Notes: generated by a model from the sequence alone, not told the origin. DNA of 64,000 nt from Aurantimonas sp036549475 (GCF_036549475.1 NZ_JAZHLI010000007.1:66044-130043); one strand, 5' to 3'; shown: positions 55,691-63,633, counted from the stretch's first letter. Numbers and translations are program-made.

Positions 55691-57253
55691 CTATTCGAGC
55701 CCCTGTGCCAGCGCATTGACGGCAGCGGCGGCCATGGCGCTGCCGCCGCGCCGGCCCGACAGGGTCACGAAGGGGATGCCACGCGGATCGCGCACCAGCT
55801 CGGCCTTGGATTCCGCCGCGCCGACGAAGCCGACCGGCAGACCGACGATCAGCGCCGGCCGCGCCGCGCCCTCGTCGATGCGCTCCAGAAGCCGGAACAG
55901 GGCGGTCGGCGCGTTGCCGATGGCCACGATCGCGCCGTCCATGACGTCGTTCCACAGATCGACCTGCGCGGCCGAACGGGTGGTGCCCTCGCGCTCGGCG
56001 ATACGGCGCGTGCGCGGATCGTTCAGCCGGCAAACGATCTTGTTCTGGTGCGGCAGCCGCGCCGAGATGATGCCGTGGGACACCATTTCGGCGTCGCAGA
56101 GGATTGGCGCACCCCGGTCGAGCGCTGCGCGCCCGGCCTCGATCGCGTCCTCGGACAGGACCAGGTCGGAGACGATGTCCGGCATGCCGCAGGCGTGGAC
56201 CAGCCGGATGGCGAGGTCATGGGCGGCCTCCGGCAGGTTCGACAGGTCGGCTTCGGCACGGATCAGCCGGAAGCTCTCGGCATAGATCGCCGCGGGATCG
56301 CGCAGGTAGTTGAGCCGCGATCCCGGCGCCACATAGGCGTCCGGTTCCTCTGCCGCGGTTTCCGCCAGCCGGTGGCCGAGACCGGCGATCCAGCCTTCCT
56401 CGCTCAGCACCCGCTCGCGCTCGGCTTCGGACAGGTCCGACGGCGCGGCCAGGAGTTCGCCGAAGCGGCCATCCGCGTCGAAGCGGGCGAAGATCTCGGC
56501 AAGCCCCTGCACCTGCGCCTCGTCGAGGCAGGATTTTTCGCCCCGTTCGATCGCCGCCAGGCTCGGATAGATCTCGGCCAGCACGATCGGCGCACCGAGA
56601 TCGTCGGCAAAGCGCGTCTCGAACGGCCAGACGGAGACATGCTCGGCGAATTCGGGGTCGCGGCGCAGATGCTCCAGCCGGGCGATTCCGGTGATCGCCT
56701 GGCTGCCGACGCTGCCGGCAAACGCCAGTTTCCAGACGGGCTGGGCCTTGGCGGTGCGCTGTTCGGCCAGGCGCTTCTCGGGCAGCGCCGTCGGATAGGG
56801 CTCGGGCCGGGCGACGGGCAGGCCCGGCACTTCCTGGTGCATCGGCCGGCCCCAATACATCGGCGCGAAGGCCAGCGCCTCGCGGTTCAGCCGGCCGGTC
56901 ACCTCGAAGCGGTTGGAGAAATTGTCGTCGCGGTCCTGCATCGCTTCGGCGAGGAAATGCCACAGGGCCCGCCAATCCGGCGTGCCGGCAATGGCGGCGG
57001 CGGCCCCGGCCGGGTAGCCGAAGGGAAAGTCGAAGCCGGCGAAGACGCGCTTGTTCTCGGCCAGCGAGTCCCGGAAGAACTGCCGCAGCATGGCCATCGC
57101 CGCCGAGCGGGTCGATGGATTAGCGGTCTCCAGAAGCCGCGTCTCGCCGCCCTCGCGCTCGGCAAAGGCGATCCAGATGGAATCCTTGCCGGTGGTCGGC
57201 GTGTTCGAAGCAGACCAGTCGACGATCGCGTAGCGGTCGAACAGCGGCGTCAT
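55691..57253 (-). CDS. cobH: Precorrin-8X methylmutase CobH/CbiC with an extra N-terminal domain
   Basis: 520 residues, far longer than CobH alone (about 210). The C-terminal part from about residue 312 is CobH/CbiC: YLRDPAAIYAESFRLI, the catalytic His353 in LVHACGMPD, ILCDAEMVSHGI, and GLPVGFVGAAESKAEL. The N-terminal 310 residues contain YAIVDWSASNTP and VFAGFDFPFGYPAG, acidic residues at strand ends that look like those of RNase-H-fold DUF429-type proteins; I cannot name a function. There is no stop or good start between the two parts, so the fusion is read straight through. It lies 33 bases after cbiX and 3 bases before cobL in one operon. Confidence 0.85.
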   Translation of the reverse strand: MTPLFDRYAIVDWSASNTPTTGKDSIWIAFAEREGGETRLLETANPSTRSAAMAMLRQFFRDSLAENKRVFAGFDFPFGYPAGAAAAIAGTPDWRALWHFLAEAMQDRDDNFSNRFEVTGRLNREALAFAPMYWGRPMHQEVPGLPVARPEPYPTALPEKRLAEQRTAKAQPVWKLAFAGSVGSQAITGIARLEHLRRDPEFAEHVSVWPFETRFADDLGAPIVLAEIYPSLAAIERGEKSCLDEAQVQGLAEIFARFDADGRFGELLAAPSDLSEAERERVLSEEGWIAGLGHRLAETAAEEPDAYVAPGSRLNYLRDPAAIYAESFRLIRAEADLSNLPEAAHDLAIRLVHACGMPDIVSDLVLSEDAIEAGRAALDRGAPILCDAEMVSHGIISARLPHQNKIVCRLNDPRTRRIAEREGTTRSAAQVDLWNDVMDGAIVAIGNAPTALFRLLERIDEGAARPALIVGLPVGFVGAAESKAELVRDPRGIPFVTLSGRRGGSAMAAAAVNALAQGLE

Positions 57254-57286
57254 CCGGTCCTCGTGAAGCTGGAGTGCGGCAATCCC

Positions 57287-58447
57287 TCAGGCCTTGCGCA
57301 TCGAACGCGGCCCGAGCGGGTGGTCGGCATGGGGATAGGGATGATGGTGATGGTCGGCCGCCCCATGGGAATGGGAATGGTGGCCGTGCCCATGGGCATG
57401 GCCATGATCGTGTGCCGCATGGTGGGCATGGGAATCGTCGTGGGAATGCTCATGTCCATGGCCGTGCCCGTGATCGGCGGCTGTTTTATGGTCATGGGCG
57501 TGGGCCGGTGCGTGATCGACCGTCACGTTTCGGCAGGCCCCCGTGCAGACCGTGTCGCAGAGCGTGCAGTCGGCCGACGAGCCGACGCCTTCGACGTGAT
57601 GGTGATGGCTCTCCTGCGCCAGACCCACCTCCGCCTCGAAGCCCAGCACCTGCTCACGGTACTTGCACATCTGGCAGTTCATGTTGTTGGTGCCCTCGAG
57701 GATTTCGCCGAGACGGTCGACGAAGGTCTCCACCACCAGATCGTGGGCGCCCAGATAGGGCGCCTTGAGGAACCGGATCTCCGGATGGGCCGCGGCCACG
57801 ACGTCGGTCTGGTCGTAGATCCGCCGCACCAGGACACCGGTGAACAGGAAATACGGGAAGACGACGATGCGGCTGTAGCCGAGGCGGCTGGCATGCTCGA
57901 GGCCCGGTTCGACCAGCGGGAAGGTGACGCCGGAATAGACCGTCTCGCCCCAGCCGAAGCCGAGGCCTTCCCACAGCATCCGCATGACCTTGGCGACGTT
58001 GGAATTGGCGTCGGGGTCCGAGGCGCCGCGGCCCACTACCACCAGCATGGTGTCGTGCAGCTTGTCGCCCTCCTGCCAGCCATCGGCGCGCAGGCATTCC
58101 TTGATCCGCTCGCCGGCGGCGCGGATCATCTTCAGATCGACGCCGAGCTCGCGGCCATATTCGATGCGCAGGCCGTTGGCCGCGGCATAGGTGTTGAGGA
58201 CGGACGGGATGTCGTTCTTGGCATGGCCCGCCGCGAACAGCATGCCCGGCAGGGCCAGCACGGTCTCGGCGCCCGAATCCTTCAGCTTGTCGAGACCGTC
58301 GCGAATGACCGGCTTGGCGAATTCCAGATAGCCATGCTCGACCGACCAGTCGGGCAGCCGGGTGCGCAGCTTCTCGGCAAGTCCCCCGAACTCGATCATC
58401 GCGCCCTGGTCGCGGCTGCCATGGCCGCAGAGCATCAAAGCCTTCAT
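57287..58447 (-). CDS. cbiX: Sirohydrochlorin cobaltochelatase CbiX (long form, His-rich tail)
   Basis: 386 residues. Two chelatase repeats (LMLCGHGSRDQGAMIEF at the start; VVVGRGASDPDANSNVAKVM in the middle) are followed by a cysteine region: MNCQMCKY (Cys258, Cys261) and DCTLCDTVCTGACRN (Cys294, 297, 301, 305). Residues about 310-380 are mostly His with Asp, Gly and Ala, a metal-binding tail. Long CbiX proteins with an MxCxxC iron-sulfur motif and a His-rich region are known; they insert cobalt into sirohydrochlorin, the committing step of the early-cobalt route. ATG at 58447, the first gene of the six-gene minus-strand operon. Confidence 0.92.
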   Translation of the reverse strand: MKALMLCGHGSRDQGAMIEFGGLAEKLRTRLPDWSVEHGYLEFAKPVIRDGLDKLKDSGAETVLALPGMLFAAGHAKNDIPSVLNTYAAANGLRIEYGRELGVDLKMIRAAGERIKECLRADGWQEGDKLHDTMLVVVGRGASDPDANSNVAKVMRMLWEGLGFGWGETVYSGVTFPLVEPGLEHASRLGYSRIVVFPYFLFTGVLVRRIYDQTDVVAAAHPEIRFLKAPYLGAHDLVVETFVDRLGEILEGTNNMNCQMCKYREQVLGFEAEVGLAQESHHHHVEGVGSSADCTLCDTVCTGACRNVTVDHAPAHAHDHKTAADHGHGHGHEHSHDDSHAHHAAHDHGHAHGHGHHSHSHGAADHHHHPYPHADHPLGPRSMRKA

Positions 58448-58805
58448 CGCCCCCGTTCCTCTCATCTCGAAGCCGGAGGAGCCGCGGCGGCCGGGGCCGG
58501 TCTGCGGTTCGGTCCGACAGCTCCGTCTTGGCCCCCTGCTTGGGTCGGCCGCACCGGAATGATTTCAGCCCGTCACGCGGGCACCGTCAGTTCACGTCAT
58601 GGCCTAGACCGCAAGCCGCCCCGTCGTCAAACGAAGTGTTGGGGCGCGCCGGCAAGCTCGCTGCGCCGACACCCGGACAGCGGACGGCTTGACCGGCCGA
58701 CGCGCCCTGCAGCGCCAGCTTGGGCGCGGCGGCGCACAAATGCTATTGCGGGCGGAACGCGGTCGCGCGCCTCATCCGCCGGCCCCGCCACGCAAGGATC
58801 TCCGC
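58448..58805. other. Divergent promoter region between cbiX and cobQ
   Basis: 358 bases without a gene between two outward-facing starts. It must hold both promoters; no clear -35/-10 pair was found because the DNA is very GC-rich. The minus-strand half near cbiX holds a hairpin and segments weakly like a cobalamin riboswitch. The plus-strand half before cobQ contains only short GC palindromes. Confidence 0.6.
58510..58588 (-). promoter_or_regulatory. Possible degenerate cobalamin riboswitch in the cbiX leader
   Basis: On the minus strand, ACGGTGCCCG, a five-base loop and CGGGC form a hairpin (58568-58585), followed by CTGAAATCATTCCGGTGCG and later GGAGCTGTC. Order and spacing recall the start of B12 riboswitches (hairpin, TGAA.., CCGGTG, GCTG[CT]C). 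The rest of the consensus, CCCCGCAACTGT and the GCCACTG B12 box, is missing. It lies in the right place, 60-140 bases before cbiX. Low confidence. Confidence 0.2.
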
Positions 58806-60326
58806 ATGCCCCGGACCCCCGCCATCATGCTCCAGGGCACCGGATCGGATGTCGGCAAGACCGTGCTGGTGGCCGGACTCTGCCGGCTGTTCGCGCGGCG
58901 CGGCCTGGCGGTACGGCCGTTCAAGCCGCAGAACATGTCGAACAATGCCGCTGTCGCCCGCATCCCCGAAACCGGCGGCTTCGGCGAGATTGGCCGGGGG
59001 CAATGGCTGCAGGCGCTGGCCTGCGGCACACCGCCGACGGTTGACATGAACCCCGTGCTCCTGAAGCCGCAATCGGAGACCGGCAGCCAGATCGTCCTGC
59101 GCGGCCGCGTCGCCGGCGCGGCGAAGGGACGCGACTACCAGCGCCTGAAGGCCGGCTTTCTCGACACGGTGCTGGACAGTTTCGCGCGCCTGTCCGCCGA
59201 GGCCGATCTCGTCATCGTCGAGGGTGCGGGCTCGCCGGCCGAGATCAATCTGCGGGCCAACGACATCGCCAACATGGGCTTTGCCACGGCCGCGGACTTG
59301 CCGGTGATCCTCGTCGGCGACATCGACCGCGGCGGCGTCATCGCATCCCTGGTCGGCACCCACGCGATCCTGCCGGAGGCCGACCGGCGCCAGGTCGTCG
59401 GCTTCCTTATCAACAAGTTTCGCGGCGACGTGTCACTGTTCGACGAGGGGCTGGCGGCGATCACCGACTTCACCGGCTGGCCGAGCCTCGGCGTGGTGCC
59501 GCATCTGGCGGCGGCGGCGAAGCTGCCGGCCGAGGATTCGGTCGCGCTGGAGCGTCTGTCGTCGCCCGGCACCGATGGCCGGCGGCTGACCATCGCCGTG
59601 CCGCTGCTCGGACGGATCGCCAATTTCGACGATCTCGATCCGCTGAAGGCCGAGCCGGATGTCGAGGTGGTCTTCGTGCGACCCGGCGACAGGCTGCCGG
59701 TCCACGCCGCGCTGGTGCTGATCCCCGGCTCCAAATCCACCATCGCCGACCTTGCCGCCTTCCGCGCCCAAAGCTGGGACCGGGACCTGGCCGCCCATCA
59801 TGCGCGCGGTGGCCATGTGGCGGGCCTGTGCGGCGGCTACCAGATGCTCGGCCGTGTGGTCCGCGATCCCCGCGGCATCGAGGGACCGGTGGGCGAAGCG
59901 CAGGGGCTGGGCCTCCTCGATGTCGAGACCGTCATGGAGCCGGAGAAGACCGTGCGCGAAGTCGCCGTCACGTCGCCCGACGGCGCGCCGCTCGACGGCT
60001 ACGAGATCCACCTCGGCCGCACCATCGGGCCCGACTGCGCCCGGCCGGTCTGCCTCATCGACGGCGCGCCGGACGGCGCAACGTCGCCCGACGGCCGGGT
60101 CTTCGGGACCTATCTGCATGGGCTCTTCGGCGCCGATGGTTGGCGCCGCGATTTCCTCGCGCGATTCGGGCTCACCTCTACGGCTGGTTACCGCACGGGG
60201 GTCGAATCGGCGCTGGACGATATTGCGGAGGAGTTGGAGCAGGTCGTCGCCGTGGACAGGCTGCTCGACCTCGCCCGCAACCGCGGCGGAACCGGACCGG
60301 CTACCGCCCCGCGGCCCAGGCCTTGA
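58806..60326 (+). CDS. cobQ: Cobyric acid synthase CobQ/CbiP
   Basis: 506 residues: an N-terminal ATPase with MLQGTGSDVGKTVLVAGLCR and KPQNMSNNAAV, GRGQWLQALACG, EGAGSPAEINLR and VGDIDRGGVIASLVGT, then a class-I-like amidotransferase with LIPGSKSTIADLAAF, the catalytic Cys in VAGLCGGYQMLG and HGLFGADGWR. It amidates the b, d, e and g side chains of adenosylcobyrinate diamide. AAGGA eight bases before the ATG at 58806 fits. Divergent from cbiX; its 3' end overlaps the end of the convergent SDR gene by 26 bases. Confidence 0.96.
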   Translation: MPRTPAIMLQGTGSDVGKTVLVAGLCRLFARRGLAVRPFKPQNMSNNAAVARIPETGGFGEIGRGQWLQALACGTPPTVDMNPVLLKPQSETGSQIVLRGRVAGAAKGRDYQRLKAGFLDTVLDSFARLSAEADLVIVEGAGSPAEINLRANDIANMGFATAADLPVILVGDIDRGGVIASLVGTHAILPEADRRQVVGFLINKFRGDVSLFDEGLAAITDFTGWPSLGVVPHLAAAAKLPAEDSVALERLSSPGTDGRRLTIAVPLLGRIANFDDLDPLKAEPDVEVVFVRPGDRLPVHAALVLIPGSKSTIADLAAFRAQSWDRDLAAHHARGGHVAGLCGGYQMLGRVVRDPRGIEGPVGEAQGLGLLDVETVMEPEKTVREVAVTSPDGAPLDGYEIHLGRTIGPDCARPVCLIDGAPDGATSPDGRVFGTYLHGLFGADGWRRDFLARFGLTSTAGYRTGVESALDDIAEELEQVVAVDRLLDLARNRGGTGPATAPRPRP

Positions 60327-61146
60327 ACTTGTCGGCCCAGTCCCTGTGCCAGCGCGACAGTGGCGGACGGTTCTCGACAAGGTCGCCCGCCGCCCAGGCG
60401 ATGCGCTTCTCGTCCATCTCGCGCGTCACCTCGCCATCCGGGCAAAGGATGTAGAAATCATCCGTGCCGAGCTTTTCCAGCATGAAGTCGGCGGTCTGTT
60501 CCGGCGTCCAGGCACCCTCGGGCTTCTCGACGCGGTCACCCCTGGTGAGCGGCGTGAAGACGAAGCCCGGCACCATCAGCCGTGCCTCGACCCGGCAACC
60601 TTCACGGTTGCGCAGATCGTGCTGCAGCGCCTCGGTGAAGGCCTTCAGTCCGGCCTTGGAGACGTTGTAGGCCGGATCGCCCGGCGGCGTGGTGATGCCC
60701 TGCTTGGAGCCGGTGACGACGATCAGGCCGGCCTCGCCGGCCGCGACCATCCGCTCGCCGAAGATCTGGGCGACCTGGATAGCGCCCTGCAGATTGACGC
60801 GCAGCACCGAATCCCAGGCGGGCTGCGGGCCGAAGATGCTGCTGCCCGGCTGGATGCCGGCATTGTCGAACAGGAGATGGATCGTGCCGAAGCGGCCGAA
60901 CAGGTTCTTGGCCAGTGCCTCGACCGCGGCGCGGTCGGCGACATCGGTGTTCGAGGTGATGACCGTGCCCGACGGGCTTTCGGCGGCGACGGCCTCCTTG
61001 GCGGCGGCAAGCCGCTCCTCGATCCGGTCGACCAGGCAGACGGTCATGCCGGCTGCGGCGAAGCGCTTGGCGGCGGCCAGGCCGATGCCGGACGCGCCAC
61101 CGGTGACGACTGCGACGTGGCCGTCTGCAATGACGGGATGGGTCAT
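60301..61146 (-). CDS. Short-chain dehydrogenase/reductase
   Basis: 281 residues, classical SDR: cofactor motif VVTGGASGIGLAAAK, LFDNAGIQPGS (NNAG region), catalytic Ser in VVTGSKQGITTP and the YxxxK in YNVSKAGLKAF. VDRIEERL after beta2 with an acidic residue suggests NAD preference. A C-terminal 40-residue part ending WADKFKAWAAGR is longer than usual. Substrate unknown. AGGGA eight bases before the ATG at 61146. It may be transcribed with the NDH-2 gene upstream (141-base gap). Confidence 0.88.
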   Translation of the reverse strand: MTHPVIADGHVAVVTGGASGIGLAAAKRFAAAGMTVCLVDRIEERLAAAKEAVAAESPSGTVITSNTDVADRAAVEALAKNLFGRFGTIHLLFDNAGIQPGSSIFGPQPAWDSVLRVNLQGAIQVAQIFGERMVAAGEAGLIVVTGSKQGITTPPGDPAYNVSKAGLKAFTEALQHDLRNREGCRVEARLMVPGFVFTPLTRGDRVEKPEGAWTPEQTADFMLEKLGTDDFYILCPDGEVTREMDEKRIAWAAGDLVENRPPLSRWHRDWADKFKAWAAGR

Positions 61147-61287
61147 CGTGCGTTCCCTCTCACGGGGCATGGCAGGTGAAGTGGTCCTCCGCCGGGGCGG
61201 GCGGCGCCCTAACATCGTCACTTCGCGTCGATGCGCAAGGGGCGATGCGGTGCCGGTCCTCGGCGACTGTGCGGCGGTGCCGACGGC

Positions 61288-62574
61288 TCAGCCATGCAGC
61301 TTCAGGGCCGGGCCGCGCGCCGGGCTGATCACGTCGGCGACGATCGCCACGGTGCCGCGCAGCGGCCCCAGCACCGCCCATTGATGCTGGCGCTGCAAGG
61401 CGTGATAGGCGGCGGTGGCGAACTGGCCGGCGACATAGAAATCGTCCCGGCGGGCAAAGCCGATCAGGCCGACCGAGCCGGCGCGGCCCAGAGAGAGCAG
61501 CCTGCCCTTGTCGCGGAACACGAAGGGATCCGGCGTCCCGCCGACGATCGTCGCAGGGATGGCCGAGGCCAGATACTCGGCCTGCTGGCTGGCGCATTGT
61601 GCCGTCGGGGGCAGCGGCGTCTCGGCTCCGCGGGGCGTATGGCTCGCCGCGTCACCCAGAACGTAGATCGCCGGATCGACGGTGCTGCGCAGCCGATTGT
61701 CGACCACGATGCGGCCCTTGCGGTCCATCGTGAAGTCGGCCAGCGCCTCCAGGCAGGGATGGCCGACGAGCCCCGCCGCCCAGACGGCGATGTCGGCGGG
61801 CCAGCGCTGGCCGTCCGCGGTGCGCACGTCGTCTGCCGTCACCGCCGCGACCTTGGCGCCGGTCTCGACCGTGATGTCCAGTTCGCGCAGACGGTCGCTG
61901 ACGCCCGCCCGCAGTTCCGCATTGGCGCCGGGCATCAGTTCGGGCGCCGCCTCCAGGATCGTCAGTTCCAGGAGCTTCCGGCGTTCGCCTGCGTCCGCCG
62001 GTTCGAAGAAGGCCTGTTCGGACAGGCGCAGATGGGCGGCGAGTTCGGTGCCGGTCGCGCCCGAACCGATGATGACGACGCGCGCCGGATCCGGGCCTTC
62101 GCGCGCCTCGATCATCGCGGCGATGAACAGCTCGCGGAATTCGTCGGCATCGGCCTTGGTGTCGAGCCGGATAGCGTGTTCGGCGACACCCTCGGTGCCG
62201 AAGTCCGTCGTGATGCCGCCCAGGGCGACGACGCAGACATCGTAGGCGACGGAGCGCGCGCGGGTCACCACGCGTCCGTCGCCATCATGGATGGCTGCGA
62301 GCCGCACGGTCTTGCCGGCCCGGTCGATCGCCTCGACGCTGCCCTGCTCGAAGCGGAAGCCGCGCATCCCGGCCAGCATGTAGAAGCTGATCTCCGCCAG
62401 GGTCGAATTCACCGTGCCGGCGGCAAATTCATGCAGGCGCGGTTTCCAAAGATGGGTGCTGACCGCATCGACCAGCGTCACCGCGCAGCGCCTGTCGGCG
62501 GCGAGCTTTGCGGCCAGTTCCAGGCCGCCGGCACCCCCACCGAGGATCAGGACGCGCGTCGGGCGCTCCGCCAT
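61288..62574 (-). CDS. ndh: Type II NADH dehydrogenase-like FAD protein
   Basis: 428 residues with two Rossmann folds: VLILGGGAGGLELAAKLA for FAD, VVIIGSGATGTELAAHL for NAD(P)H, and AIYVLGDAASHTPRG with the downstream PPTAQCASQQAEYLA segment typical of NDH-2. A C-terminal amphipathic region with LGLIGF-like and HQWAVLGPLRG stretches may attach it to the membrane. It would oxidise NADH and reduce quinone without proton pumping. The ATG at 62574 comes one base after the DUF3096 stop, so the pair is coupled. Sulfide:quinone-type relatives are less likely. Confidence 0.88.
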   Translation of the reverse strand: MAERPTRVLILGGGAGGLELAAKLAADRRCAVTLVDAVSTHLWKPRLHEFAAGTVNSTLAEISFYMLAGMRGFRFEQGSVEAIDRAGKTVRLAAIHDGDGRVVTRARSVAYDVCVVALGGITTDFGTEGVAEHAIRLDTKADADEFRELFIAAMIEAREGPDPARVVIIGSGATGTELAAHLRLSEQAFFEPADAGERRKLLELTILEAAPELMPGANAELRAGVSDRLRELDITVETGAKVAAVTADDVRTADGQRWPADIAVWAAGLVGHPCLEALADFTMDRKGRIVVDNRLRSTVDPAIYVLGDAASHTPRGAETPLPPTAQCASQQAEYLASAIPATIVGGTPDPFVFRDKGRLLSLGRAGSVGLIGFARRDDFYVAGQFATAAYHALQRQHQWAVLGPLRGTVAIVADVISPARGPALKLHG

Positions 62575-62575
62575 G

Positions 62576-62731
62576 TCAGCCCGCCAGCCCGGTGAAGGCG
62601 TCCGGGAACAGCCCCACAAGACCGATGAAGATCAGATAGAGCGCCACGATGATGTTCAGGAGCCGCGGAATGACGAGGATGAGAACCCCGGCGATCAACG
62701 CGACGATCGGCTGGATGCTGACGATTTCCAT
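62576..62731 (-). CDS. DUF3096 small membrane protein
   Basis: 51 residues: MEIVSIQPIVALIAGVLILV, then IPRLLNIIVALYLIFIGLVG and LFPDAFTGLAG. Two hydrophobic segments separated by PRLLN match DUF3096, a family of about 50-residue membrane proteins with unknown role. AAGGGA 7-9 bases before the ATG at 62731 is a good ribosome site. Its stop is followed after one base by the ATG of the NDH-2 gene, suggesting joint synthesis and maybe a membrane-anchor role; that is inference. Confidence 0.85.
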   Translation of the reverse strand: MEIVSIQPIVALIAGVLILVIPRLLNIIVALYLIFIGLVGLFPDAFTGLAG

Positions 62732-62787
62732 GATGCTGTCCCTTCCATGGCAGATAGCCCGCCGCGAAAGATAGGACCGGCATCGCG

Positions 62788-63567
62788 TCAGGCCATGTAC
62801 CAGCCGTGACTCGGCACGATGGACTGGCCGGTCAAGGCGTTGGAGCGGAAGCTGGCGAGGAACACCGCGATGTCGGCGACGTCCTCCATGGTGGTGAATT
62901 CCTGGTCCACCGTGGCGCCCAGCATGACCCGGTCGACGACCTCCTGTTCGGAGATGTTCAGGCTGGCGGCCTGTTGCGGGATCTGCTTCTCGACGAGCGG
63001 CGTCTTGACGAAGCCCGGACAGATGGTGTTGGCGCGCACGCCATGCCTGGCGCCTTCCTTGGCCATCACCCGGGCCAGGCCCAGAATGCCGTGCTTGGCG
63101 GCCACGTAGGCCGATTTCAGGGCCGACGCCTCGTGGCTGTGGACCGAGCCCATATAGATCAGCGACCCTGATTTCTGCGGGTACATATACTTCACGCAGG
63201 CCTTGGTCAGCAGGAAGGATCCGTCGAGATGGATCGCCACGAGCTTGCGGAACTCGGCATAGGGAAAGTCCTCGATCGGATGGACGATCTGGATGCCGGC
63301 ATTGGAGACCATGGTGTCGATCCGTCCGAAACGGCTCGACACGGCGTCGACGCCGTCATTGACCGCCGCCTCGCTGGTGACGTCCATCTCGACCGCCATT
63401 GCCTCGGCGCCGGATTGCTCCAGCTCGCGGACCACGCGCCCGGCGCCCTCCCTGTCGATGTCGCAGATCGCCAGGCGCGCACCTTCCCGGGCGAAGCCGA
63501 GGGCGATCTGCCTGCCGATCCCCGATCCCGCGCCCGTGACGACCGCGACATTGCCCTGCATCTGCAT
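62788..63567 (-). CDS. bdhA: 3-hydroxybutyrate dehydrogenase
   Basis: 259 residues, SDR family: VVTGAGSGIGRQIALGFA, SNAGIQIVHPIEDFP, catalytic Ser in YMGSVHSHEAS, YVAAKHGILGLARV (YxxxK) and the strongly BDH-like CPGFVKTPLVEKQIPQQA. It converts 3-hydroxybutyrate to acetoacetate with NAD in PHB turnover. The family ending GGWTAQ is replaced by HGWYMA. GGAG about nine bases before the ATG at 63567 supports the start. A 10-base inverted repeat lies upstream. Another SDR of the same subfamily is the alternative. Confidence 0.85.
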   Translation of the reverse strand: MQMQGNVAVVTGAGSGIGRQIALGFAREGARLAICDIDREGAGRVVRELEQSGAEAMAVEMDVTSEAAVNDGVDAVSSRFGRIDTMVSNAGIQIVHPIEDFPYAEFRKLVAIHLDGSFLLTKACVKYMYPQKSGSLIYMGSVHSHEASALKSAYVAAKHGILGLARVMAKEGARHGVRANTICPGFVKTPLVEKQIPQQAASLNISEQEVVDRVMLGATVDQEFTTMEDVADIAVFLASFRSNALTGQSIVPSHGWYMA

Positions 63568-63605
63568 GAGTTCACTCCACCGTTGTTGCGGCAGATAAGC
63601 CCGTC

Positions 63606-63633
63606 GAGGCGTGCAGTGCAACATGCACGCCTC
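63606..63633. repeat. Perfect 10-base inverted repeat before bdhA
   Basis: GAGGCGTGCA (63606-63615) and TGCACGCCTC (63624-63633) with an 8-base spacer. No T run follows on either side. It lies 39 bases before the bdhA ATG and 41 bases after the chemotaxis receptor stop, so it may be an operator for bdhA or a hairpin at the end of the receptor message. Confidence 0.6.

Noticed and set aside
57300..57490. Short repeated CATGGGCATGG-like units resembling a repeat array
   Set aside because: They are codons of the His-rich tail of CbiX, not intergenic repeats; no spacers of even length.
54488..59044. Open frame of about 1,500 codons on the plus strand across the B12 genes
   Set aside because: It is antisense to cobL, cobH and cbiX, which have full family motifs; its product is Arg/His/Gly-rich and matches nothing, as expected of a GC-rich shadow frame.
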